Below, piece after piece: positions 26,704 through 33,738 of a stretch of DNA of 64,000 nt. The position numbers were made by a program, and so were the translations under genes. Within the stretch, counting starts at the first letter, position 1, and the number at the start of each line of letters is the position of its first letter. The stretch lies in the NCBI GenBank assembly GCA_963977525.1, contig CAXBPC010000013.1, positions 1 through 64,000 on the forward strand, read 5' to 3'. Under the pieces are notes generated by a model. It made no database searches. It had not been told where the DNA came from and saw nothing but the letters and a program-made list of their open reading frames with translations. The DNA comes from Ancylomarina sp963977525. Its GTDB lineage: Bacteria > Bacteroidota > Bacteroidia > Bacteroidales > Marinifilaceae.

Positions 26704-26720
26704 AATCCGCCAGAGACCTC
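26704..26720 (+). repeat. attR: right 17-bp direct repeat of the element
   Basis: An exact copy of 11072-11088. The bases just left, TCTGGTGG-CTAAT-CCGCCAGA, form an imperfect inverted repeat analogous to the tRNA T arm, as in tyrosine-recombinase core sites. The rest of 26490-26832 has no gene; TTCAGCCCC-type motifs at 26624-26643 resemble one near the integrase (11234-11247). Confidence 0.88.
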
Positions 26721-26724
26721 AATT

Positions 26725-26766
26725 AAAACGCTTAACTTTCTAAAAGTTAAGCGTTTTGTTTTTTAT
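26725..26766 (+). terminator. Displaced original terminator of tRNA-Cys
   Basis: AAAACGCTTAACTTT and AAAGTTAAGCGTTTT arms, then T-rich sequence. It begins 5 bases after the attR repeat, where the tRNA terminator would have been before insertion. Confidence 0.85.
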
Positions 26767-26832
26767 ACCTGACGGGTTTTTAATTCGAATCTATTTTTTG
26801 CCTTTAGGACGATACAGTTTACAACACTTTAT

Positions 26833-27741
26833 TTATATTTCTGTGAATGTTCCAGATTCAATTTCCACTTTGAATTTCTTAGATTCTTTATCTCCACTAT
26901 ACAAGGTATATTTAATATCGAAAATCACATGATCTGAATCTTCTCTAGTAATCTTAACTTCATCCGCTCTAGAATTATCTGGCAATACACTTTCAGAAAA
27001 CCATGTTCGGTTTTTTATTGTAAGATCATTACGATAGAAAAAATTGTTCTGAAAACCTATGTATTCATATAAATTGATAGGTATGATATTTACTTCGCTA
27101 ATACGTATATGATCCTCAGTTTTATATATTTCCTCACCATTTACAGAATAACTTATACATACAGATTCACCACCCACAGCTGCCGTATTATAAAGCACAC
27201 GACCTTCATACCAAGGTATGATAGTAAATAAATTTTGAATGATGGCAGCCTTCCTTATTTTTTTAACCTTAACGTAGTCTTGATTGGAAACAAAAAATAA
27301 ATCTAAAGACAATGTTGAGAATGCATCATTTGAATCTCCCCCTTGTAAAATGAAAACATGGCTATTTTTGTAGGTATATGCTTGTCTTATCTTAAAAGAT
27401 TCAAAGTTGTGTGTGGATGTCTCACCATATCCTCTATCTACCGTAACGATAGTGTCAATTACAGCCTGCTTATTCCATGAAAGAATATTTGATTTATCAG
27501 TTCGATTAAAACATTCAATAAATAATTGATCTTTTTTTCTTCCATTAAAATAAATCAAATTTGTATCTATTCCCAAGGTGAAGTTCTCAAAATTCACATC
27601 AGTATCTAGTAAGTTGTATTCATTTAATAGTAGATCAATTTCACTTAAATCTACTTCAGGAATACTTTCATCCTCTGTACTACATCCAATAAGTCCAAAA
27701 GGCAGCATTGCAACAAATAAAAAATAAATATTTTTCTTCAT
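26833..27741 (-). CDS. Hypothetical lipoprotein
   Basis: 302 residues from the ATG at 27741 (MKKNIYFLFVAMLPFGLIGC). This start is preferred to one 14 codons upstream because it gives a proper type II signal peptide with lipobox LIGC. The mature protein begins STEDESIPEVDLSE, acidic after Cys as in many surface-exposed Bacteroidota lipoproteins, and is rich in predicted beta strands. No family recognised. Single gene just outside the element. Confidence 0.7.
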   Translation of the reverse strand: MKKNIYFLFVAMLPFGLIGCSTEDESIPEVDLSEIDLLLNEYNLLDTDVNFENFTLGIDTNLIYFNGRKKDQLFIECFNRTDKSNILSWNKQAVIDTIVTVDRGYGETSTHNFESFKIRQAYTYKNSHVFILQGGDSNDAFSTLSLDLFFVSNQDYVKVKKIRKAAIIQNLFTIIPWYEGRVLYNTAAVGGESVCISYSVNGEEIYKTEDHIRISEVNIIPINLYEYIGFQNNFFYRNDLTIKNRTWFSESVLPDNSRADEVKITREDSDHVIFDIKYTLYSGDKESKKFKVEIESGTFTEI

Positions 27742-27970
27742 AGTTTTTTTATTGTAAATATAATGTTTTAGATGAGATATCATTATTTATAATAATTATT
27801 TGACAATGTCAAATATGACAAGTTTTAAAAAAAATCTCTAACAAACCACTTATACATTAACACTTCTTTAATCTTTATGTTCTCTTCGTTAATGGCAGTA
27901 TTCTTATTTTTCCATAGTGTTACTTTTTGTGTAACGTTATTTCAGGACGACACAGCTTTTGAATAAAAAA

Positions 27971-27996
27971 AAACGAACCCTCACGAGTTCGTTTTT
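27971..27996. terminator. Terminator of the DUF6261 gene, possibly bidirectional
   Basis: AAACGAAC and GTTCGTTT arms with an 8-base loop, flanked by A9 and T10. On the minus strand it follows the gene at 28016. Confidence 0.8.
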
Positions 27997-28015
27997 TTTT
28001 ATTGTGATAAGTGAT

Positions 28016-28645
28016 TTATTCCTGTGTTAGGACTTCCTCTTCTTCTTTGGTGCTGCTTCGCCCTGCTACGAGCTTATTAAATTGCTCTATCAGCAAATTG
28101 ATTTGCTTTACAGTCTCAGTGTAAGAGTTATCGATACTAAGCGTGGCATGTGCTTGCAAGTGTGCTAATAGGGTGCGATAGCTCTGAATAATTTGACTGC
28201 GCACTTCGACGGTATTTTCTTCTGGAGCCATAGCGTCTTCTTTCAAACGAACCAGGTAGCGATCATCGAAAAGCTTATTGGCTGTTTTCAACTCAGTCAC
28301 CCAGCTAGGCATGTTAAGTGTTGTAAGGGCACTCACCAATTCAGGATCATTTTCCCACTTGGCTACAATGCTGTCAATGGTTGTACTTTCGGCCTGATAG
28401 TTAAAGCGACTAGTGCCCGAACCGTAGGTGGTCAATGAGTTAATTAAAGCCTGAGCAGCCTCTTGTTTTGCTGGCTCAAAATGGTAGGCAAACGATTTTA
28501 TTTGCATCTCTATACCCACTAGAGCACTGTCGCGGCGTGCGTCAATCTCTTCAAGTTCCTTGGTTATAACAGAGCCTAAATCGGGCTTATACAAGCCTGT
28601 TAATACGGCTAGTAATGCTGCAAGGTCGTCGCATTGTACTTTCAC
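28016..28645 (-). CDS. DUF6261-family protein, probably frameshifted at its start
   Basis: 209 residues are open from a GTG at 28645, but homologous-looking sequence extends upstream in frame (IHYQTFRNNEFIEFVKKL...), the typical N-terminus of this Bacteroidota family, with no start codon before a stop. An ATG at 28747-28749 is in another frame (ATG-TTT-TAA); one extra T in the T run would join it, giving MFLTIHYQTFRNNEF. So the gene is either a recent frameshift, slippage-controlled, or misread. The body is helical, with RRDSALVGIEMQIKSF. Function of the family unknown; a second remnant lies at 30821. Confidence 0.65.
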   Translation of the reverse strand: MKVQCDDLAALLAVLTGLYKPDLGSVITKELEEIDARRDSALVGIEMQIKSFAYHFEPAKQEAAQALINSLTTYGSGTSRFNYQAESTTIDSIVAKWENDPELVSALTTLNMPSWVTELKTANKLFDDRYLVRLKEDAMAPEENTVEVRSQIIQSYRTLLAHLQAHATLSIDNSYTETVKQINLLIEQFNKLVAGRSSTKEEEEVLTQE

Positions 28646-28967
28646 CTTTAAAACTTCAGGATCGTTTGAATTTACAATCTGAATTAATTTCTTAACAAAT
28701 TCGATGAATTCATTATTACGGAATGTTTGGTAATGAATAGTTAAAACATAAAAATAAGTTTATTTGAAAAATTCAATCATGAAGGTAGTGTTTTTTATAT
28801 TCAACTGGAATGCCTTTTTCGTTTATTTACGGTGTGTTATTGTCTATGCTTAGTGTTTTTTATGTCATTTAGTATATTTGCATGTGTTTAACTATTGGTT
28901 TTATTGGTGTTGCTGAGAATTGATGTTTAAAAGCACATAAATTTGCCGTACGCACGCTTAAAACATG

Positions 28968-29135
28968 TGTGAATGCCGCTGCACACTGCAGGAAGCTTTA
29001 CATGAGTCGTGTGAATGTCGCTGCACACTGCAGGAAGCTTCACATGAGTCGTGTGAATGCCGCTGCACACTGCAGGAAGCTTTACATGGGTCGTGTGAAT
29101 GTCGCTGCACACTGCAGGAAGCTTTACACAGGTCG
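28968..29135. repeat. Four tandem copies of a 42-bp repeat
   Basis: Units start at 28968, 29010, 29052 and 29094, with a few substitutions (for example GAATGCCGC versus GAATGTCGC). Each contains CTGCA-CAC-TGCAG, a small hairpin. As 42 is divisible by three, several frames stay open on both strands, but none looks like a real protein. The flanks (28750-28960 and 29140-29200) hold no gene. Confidence 0.9.
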
Positions 29136-29216
29136 TGTGACCCTTGCTGGGTCAGGGAATAGTCCGTAGATGCCCTGATGGTGCTTTCCAATATCAAGGT
29201 TTTCATCATATAAAAA

Positions 29217-29245
29217 AAACGAGCCTTTAGTGAGAGGCTCGTTTT
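29217..29245 (-). terminator. Terminator of mltF
   Basis: AAAACGAGCCT and AGGCTCGTTTT arms with T-rich continuation on the minus strand, 10 bases beyond the mltF stop. Confidence 0.88.
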
Positions 29246-29254
29246 ACATTCTAA

Positions 29255-30790
29255 TTAGTCTAAGGAAATGAACTGCTTGTAATGGTCATAACGCTCGAAA
29301 ATCTGCTTGATGTAATTTACGGGTTCTGATCCTCGTACATATCCATATTTTATAAAGGGTTTATTGAAATTCTTAGGTAAACTTAAAGCCAAGACCATTT
29401 TCTCTACATGGTCTGCCCAGATGGTAGTATCTAAGCCATTTTCCTTTGCAAGACGCTGGGCGTCTCTTACGTGACTGTATCCACAATTGTAAGAGGCTAA
29501 AGAAAATTTAACTCTGTTTAGAGAGTCTGGAATGTCAGTGAATCGTTTGTATAGATGATCCAAATAATCCGTACCCCCTCGGATACTTTCATTAGGATCA
29601 GAAATGTCCTTTATACCTAAAGACTCTGCCGTGGCAGGCATCACCTGCATTAGTCCCTTGGCGCCTGCCCATGATTTGGCACCCGGATCAAATCTGGATT
29701 CCTGATAGACTTGTGCGGCGAGCAGTCGCCAATCCCAATCAATTTTTTTCGCATATTTCTTTATCAGATCATCGTACTTACTTATCTGATTATTATTCAG
29801 GCTGTAGTAGTCACTCTTGATTCTTCGCTTGAAGTTTCGTTTATTTTTAAAATACTTATTGTAAATAACATTGTTGGTTGCTTCCTTTCTCTCTGCTTTT
29901 ATCCATTTATTGATAACTGCATGAAAATTAGGGGAATTTTTGCGGGTAACCCACGCAATTCGTTGCGAAAAGGAAACAGGAATATCAATTTTTAGAATAG
30001 GATTGTAGGAGGCATTTATTTTGGCTAGGTTTTCGTCGGCTATTGTGTACTTAATTTCCCCATTTGCCACCATCTTGATAATCTCATCCGTTGATAGCTG
30101 ACTGTCCAGGGTATCAATGGCAATGTTCCCTCCAATTTCATTCGATAAGCTAATCAAACGCTCGTAGTAGGCAGAATTTCTTCTAACCGATATGGTATCA
30201 TCAATTAATTCAATTGGATCATGAATAAGTTGCTTTTGCAGGGCACCCCAGGAAATATCTCGATAGTTGTCGGGCTTCTTCTGAACGAGCACCTGCTTGG
30301 TCAGGTATAAATATTCAGTAAAATCCACTTCCCCTTTTCGTTGATTGGTGATGGTCATTCCATGTGCAATTAAATCCACATCTCCTCTGTTTAATATTTC
30401 GAATTCCGAATCGAGATCAATGGACACGACAATTTCCAGTTTTAAATCAAGATGCTCCGCAAGTCGCTTCAAAAGCTCATATTCAAAACCCATGGGTTGA
30501 CCCTTGTAAAGAAAATAACTCGTGCTGCTATAGACGACCAAAGCCTTGAGAACCCCATCTTTCTTGATGGCGTCTAAATCTCGGTCTACAGAATTCTCTA
30601 CGATCTTTTTCACCTTTGCCTGAGACTCGTCAGTTTTGGACTTTTCTGGCTGCTGACAAGAGAATAGGCTCAGCGTGATTAGTACTATTATAATTCTAAT
30701 GGTAGGGGGAAATTGTTTTTTTATTTTGCTATTTAGGTCTGTGTTAACATCAATATTGATGTTATTTCTTCTGAAAAGGTGACTGTACAT
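29255..30790 (-). CDS. mltF: Membrane-bound lytic murein transglycosylase F (MltF-like)
   Basis: 511 residues from the ATG at 30790. A lipoprotein signal with lipobox LFSC (about residues 40-45) anchors it, probably in the outer membrane. Residues about 75-310 form an amino-acid-binding-protein-like (SBP_bac_3) domain; about 350-490 form the lytic transglycosylase domain with catalytic Glu in QVYQESRFDP, AKGLMQVMPATA and YNCGYSHV. It cleaves peptidoglycan glycan strands to 1,6-anhydromuramic ends. The N-terminal extension before the lipobox is unusually long (about 40 residues), so a later start is possible. Monocistronic. Confidence 0.9.
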   Translation of the reverse strand: MYSHLFRRNNINIDVNTDLNSKIKKQFPPTIRIIIVLITLSLFSCQQPEKSKTDESQAKVKKIVENSVDRDLDAIKKDGVLKALVVYSSTSYFLYKGQPMGFEYELLKRLAEHLDLKLEIVVSIDLDSEFEILNRGDVDLIAHGMTITNQRKGEVDFTEYLYLTKQVLVQKKPDNYRDISWGALQKQLIHDPIELIDDTISVRRNSAYYERLISLSNEIGGNIAIDTLDSQLSTDEIIKMVANGEIKYTIADENLAKINASYNPILKIDIPVSFSQRIAWVTRKNSPNFHAVINKWIKAERKEATNNVIYNKYFKNKRNFKRRIKSDYYSLNNNQISKYDDLIKKYAKKIDWDWRLLAAQVYQESRFDPGAKSWAGAKGLMQVMPATAESLGIKDISDPNESIRGGTDYLDHLYKRFTDIPDSLNRVKFSLASYNCGYSHVRDAQRLAKENGLDTTIWADHVEKMVLALSLPKNFNKPFIKYGYVRGSEPVNYIKQIFERYDHYKQFISLD

Positions 30791-30820
30791 GTTCACCTTA
30801 TAGTTTTTATCTGAGACATC

Positions 30821-30931
30821 TTATATGCACAAGATTTCTGCTTCACGCTTAAGATTGGAATAGTGATGAGTAAAGGATTTAATCTGTAATTCGATTCCTT
30901 GTAAAGCAGCATCGCAATCAGCATCTATAGC
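30821..30931 (-). pseudogene. Remnant of a DUF6261-family gene
   Basis: About 36 codons (AIDADCDAALQGIELQIKSF and on) align with residues of the intact-body copy at 28016 (EIDARRDSALVGIEMQIKSF). Both flanks differ from the family: upstream is a T/A-rich hairpin repeat, downstream a premature stop. The surrounding 30932-31400 contains no supportable gene. Confidence 0.7.
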
Positions 30932-31407
30932 ATGCAAATTGGTTTGTTTCCAATAGCGTCCTAAATAAATTGGTGCTTCGCCCAACCGAGCTTGCGAGCT
31001 CATGAGCTTTGCGAATAAACCAGACTTCATTTTTTGGCTTGATCCAAAAAACGAAGCAAAAAAGATCAAGGCTACTTTTTAAATCTCTTTCTTATTTGCC
31101 TCATGCTTAAGTGCGGCCGGGTGATTTTCGAACAAGTTCTCAACTTCCCGGTCTTACTAAAGCTTTCGTAAAACGAAAAATATTTAAAAGAGATGCCATA
31201 TTTCGAGGAGCTCAAAAAAGAATCCCTTAGTTCTACTATTAAGCTTAAACATTTAATAGCAATGAAATACACGGTATAAACAAAAACGTTTAGGACTGGA
31301 TTGGTTTCATTAATTTCTCTCCATTGTAACAATTGGTACTCTTTTTTCACTTGAAAAGGCCGACCTTTGTTAAAGTGTTAGTAGTAATCAGCTTAATACA
31401 ATAGATC

Positions 31408-31731
31408 ATGGAGATAAAAAAGATATTTGAAACGGAAGCATTTGTGAATAATCACGGCGTTGAAGCCAGAAAATTTCATCAAGATGAGCATATGATGATG
31501 GTGCACTTAAATTTGAAGCCAGGTGATACTATTGCTAAACATGCAGCTCCTCTTGATGTTCGTTTTTTGGTTCTGGAAGGAAAGGGAATTGTTGAGATAG
31601 GAGACGAAAGCAAAGAAGTGGAAGCAAATACCCTAATCGAAAGCCCTGCAAATTGCGGACATGGCTGGAGAAACGAAAGTGATTCTGTTTTGCGAATTGT
31701 TGTAATTAAAATGATGAAATCTGCAAAATAA
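31408..31731 (+). CDS. Cupin-domain protein
   Basis: 107 residues, one small beta barrel. The two cupin motifs are present: LKPGDTIAKHAAPLDVRFLVLEG in the first, and LIESPANCGHGWRNESD in the second, with His residues suited to metal binding. Single-domain cupins of this size are often metal-binding enzymes or sensors; the substrate cannot be told. Followed by a good terminator, it forms a single-gene unit. Confidence 0.82.
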   Translation: MEIKKIFETEAFVNNHGVEARKFHQDEHMMMVHLNLKPGDTIAKHAAPLDVRFLVLEGKGIVEIGDESKEVEANTLIESPANCGHGWRNESDSVLRIVVIKMMKSAK

Positions 31732-31754
31732 TAAGAATTGAAAAGATATAAATG

Positions 31755-31787
31755 AACCCATCTGCGAATTTCGCGGATGGGTTTTTT
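31755..31787 (+). terminator. Terminator of the cupin gene
   Basis: AACCCATC-TGCG and CGCG-GATGGGTT arms, loop about five bases, then T6. The following 31788-32085 shows no gene or clear promoter. Confidence 0.88.
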
Positions 31788-32085
31788 CGTAGTTTATCCT
31801 CTTAAATAAATCATATATTTTGCGTTTAACCATAAATCTAAAGTGATTAGTATTGGTCCTATCCTGCCATTGAATCGGCTTTGTTCTGCAGTTTAATTAT
31901 TTGCTCAGTAGCCTCGATTCGTTTAGGGAAAAGCTCAGCCCGTCAAGTATTTTTTATTCCTGTTTCTTTTTTCAGTAAATTAAGTAGATTCGAATTTTCA
32001 GGCTCATTAAGCCTTGCGGATTCAAGCTTAAATCATTGGGAGGGAAGTGATTTGAAATGTTAAAGTCATATAAAAATAGCTTATT

Positions 32086-33093
32086 ATGGAAAGAGTAAAG
32101 GCGTATGCAGCAAGTGAGGCAGGAGGGCAATTAAAAGCTTTCGAATATGAATTACCCGAATTAAAGTGTGATCAAGTGGATATCAAAGTTCATTATTGTG
32201 GTATTTGTCACTCCGATTTAAGTATGCTAAATAATGAATGGGGCATGACGGAATATCCCTTTGTTCCCGGACACGAAATTGTAGGCGAGGTCGCTGCAGT
32301 AGGTCATCATGTGAAAACGCTTAAGCCTGGCGATTTAGTTGGCTTGGGCTGGAATTCGGCATCCTGTATGCACTGTAAACAATGTATGGATGGTAGTCAT
32401 CATCTTTGTAATAGTGTAGAAGGTACTATTGTTAGGCGACATGGTGGCTTTGCAGAATATGTTAGAGGGCATTGGTCGTGGGCCATTCCTCTTCCTGAAG
32501 GTATCGATATGAAGAAAGCTGGTCCCTTGCTTTGTGGCGGGATTACTGTATTCAATCCGATTATTTTAGCGGGTGTAAAAGCCACCGATAAGGTAGGTGT
32601 TATTGGGATAGGTGGACTTGGTCATATGGCTTTAAAATTCCTGAATAAATGGGGATGTGAAGTCGTTGCGTTTAGCTCAAACCCAGATAAAAAAAGGCAG
32701 ATACTCTCCATGGGTGCAAGCAAAGTTATCAATTCCAGAAATCCTGATGAATTAGAAAGCATTGCCGGTAGTTTGGACTTTATCCTGAACACTACCAATG
32801 TCAGTTTAGATTGGAATGCCTATTTATCTGCTCTCGGACCAAAGGGTAGATTGCATACGGTAGGTGCCGTTTTAGAGCCTATGGCCATACCTGCTTTTTC
32901 GCTGATAATGGGTGAGAAATCTGTTGCAGGCAGTCCATTGGGTAGTCCGGCACTCACACTTAAGATGCTCGAGTTTTGTGTTCGTCACGATATTTATCCC
33001 ATGGTGGAAGAGTTTCCCTTAGAAAAAGTGAATGAAGCGATGACGCATTTGGAAAAAGGAAAGGCCAGATATCGCATTGTGTTGAAGGTTTAA
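32086..33093 (+). CDS. Zinc-dependent NAD(P)-linked alcohol dehydrogenase (cinnamyl-alcohol/YahK type)
   Basis: 335 residues. Medium-chain dehydrogenase: catalytic zinc ligands Cys41 (CGICHSD) and His63-Glu64 (PGHEIVGE), a structural zinc loop CMHCKQCMDGSHHLC, and Rossmann motif GIGGLGHMALKF. After the second strand the sequence is FSSNPDKK rather than an acidic residue, which favours NADPH, as in aldehyde reductases of this subfamily. Likely role: reduction of aldehydes to alcohols. No pathway neighbours. Confidence 0.9.
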   Translation: MERVKAYAASEAGGQLKAFEYELPELKCDQVDIKVHYCGICHSDLSMLNNEWGMTEYPFVPGHEIVGEVAAVGHHVKTLKPGDLVGLGWNSASCMHCKQCMDGSHHLCNSVEGTIVRRHGGFAEYVRGHWSWAIPLPEGIDMKKAGPLLCGGITVFNPIILAGVKATDKVGVIGIGGLGHMALKFLNKWGCEVVAFSSNPDKKRQILSMGASKVINSRNPDELESIAGSLDFILNTTNVSLDWNAYLSALGPKGRLHTVGAVLEPMAIPAFSLIMGEKSVAGSPLGSPALTLKMLEFCVRHDIYPMVEEFPLEKVNEAMTHLEKGKARYRIVLKV

Positions 33094-33265
33094 TTGATTT
33101 CAAAGCTTGGCAGATAAACAACATTTTTAGAATTAAGATTTGATTAGCTTAATCTCTTTGCTTAGGTATGGTGCGAGGAGTAGAGTCATTCTAGAGGTTC
33201 TTCTTAAAATTCTATAATTCTTTTTAACTTTTGATCACATAATTTTAACGGCTTACATATTTTTC

Positions 33266-33273
33266 TATATTTG
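33266..33273 (+). promoter_or_regulatory. Possible -7 element of the rhodanese gene
   Basis: TATATTTG matches TAnnTTTG, 72 bases before the start codon. No clear TTTG at the -33 position. Confidence 0.4.
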
Positions 33274-33345
33274 TTAGTGCAAGCTGGAAAGATCTTGAAG
33301 AAACTGATGAAGCTTGGAAAAGTGTTTAATTTAAAACAATAAACT

Positions 33346-33678
33346 ATGTTATTTTTTTCAAACGATAATGCTCCCAAAACAAGTTACACGCCACAAGAAT
33401 TATTAAGTGAGATGGAAAAGCGTGATGACATTCTTCTTATTGATATTCGTGAATCTCATGAGTTGGCACAAGGAGGAATAGATAACTCTATTCATATTCC
33501 AATGGGGCAAATTCCTGAGAAGATGGGAACTTTACCTAAGGATAAAGATTTGATTGTTTTTTGCCATTTAGGATATAGAAGCAAGCAGGTTAGACGTTAC
33601 CTTCAAAAAAGTGGTTTCCATAGAACAGCTCACTTAAAAGGTGGAATTAACAGATGGCACAAAGAAGCTACCGTATAG
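33346..33678 (+). CDS. Single-domain rhodanese-like sulfurtransferase
   Basis: 110 residues. One rhodanese domain with LLIDIRESHELAQGGIDNSIHIPMG and the active-site loop CHLGYRSKQV, whose Cys would carry the persulfide; it ends HLKGGINRWHKE. Cytoplasmic, with no signal peptide. Small rhodaneses of this type relay sulfur or act as sulfide/cyanide detoxifiers. No sulfur genes adjacent. Converges with the DUF4249/TonB operon across a shared terminator. Confidence 0.9.
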   Translation: MLFFSNDNAPKTSYTPQELLSEMEKRDDILLIDIRESHELAQGGIDNSIHIPMGQIPEKMGTLPKDKDLIVFCHLGYRSKQVRRYLQKSGFHRTAHLKGGINRWHKEATV

Positions 33679-33702
33679 GTTTATTAGAATAAAATGTAAA
33701 TA

Positions 33703-33738
33703 AAAAGCTCAGCAAATTAATTTGCTGAGCTTTTTTTT
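33703..33738. terminator. Bidirectional terminator
   Basis: AAAAGCTCAGCAAATT and AATTTGCTGAGCTTTT form a long palindrome with T9 on one side and A-rich sequence on the other, between convergent genes. Confidence 0.9.

Larger units (their letters stand above)
11089..26720. mobile_element. Integrative and mobilizable element (about 15.6 kb) in tRNA-Cys carrying a type I R-M / PrrC locus
   Basis: Bounded by the 17-bp direct repeat (11072-11088 and 26704-26720). The integrase gene is next to the tRNA; a RepA-like ATPase and an excisionase-like protein are near the far end. Cargo: HigB/HigA, MobV relaxase with an accessory membrane protein, and hsdM-hsdS-prrC-hsdR. No type IV secretion genes are present, so it would need a helper element for transfer. 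The original tRNA terminator now lies just outside the right end (26725-26766), which supports insertion into a previously continuous tRNA unit. Confidence 0.88.

Noticed and set aside
28968..29135. CRISPR-like array
   Set aside because: The copies are directly contiguous with no unique spacers and no cas genes are present.
28925..29210. Several overlapping open frames of 60-80 codons on both strands across the 42-bp repeats
   Set aside because: They exist only because the repeat length is a multiple of three. Composition is Cys/His-rich and repetitive in every frame, with no start signals.
31072..31350. 92-codon minus-strand frame before the cupin gene
   Set aside because: Low-complexity basic composition and no recognisable motif; it lies in a repeat/remnant region.
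31881..32063. 60-codon frame before the alcohol dehydrogenase
   Set aside because: No plausible initiation context and Ser/Phe-rich random-looking product.
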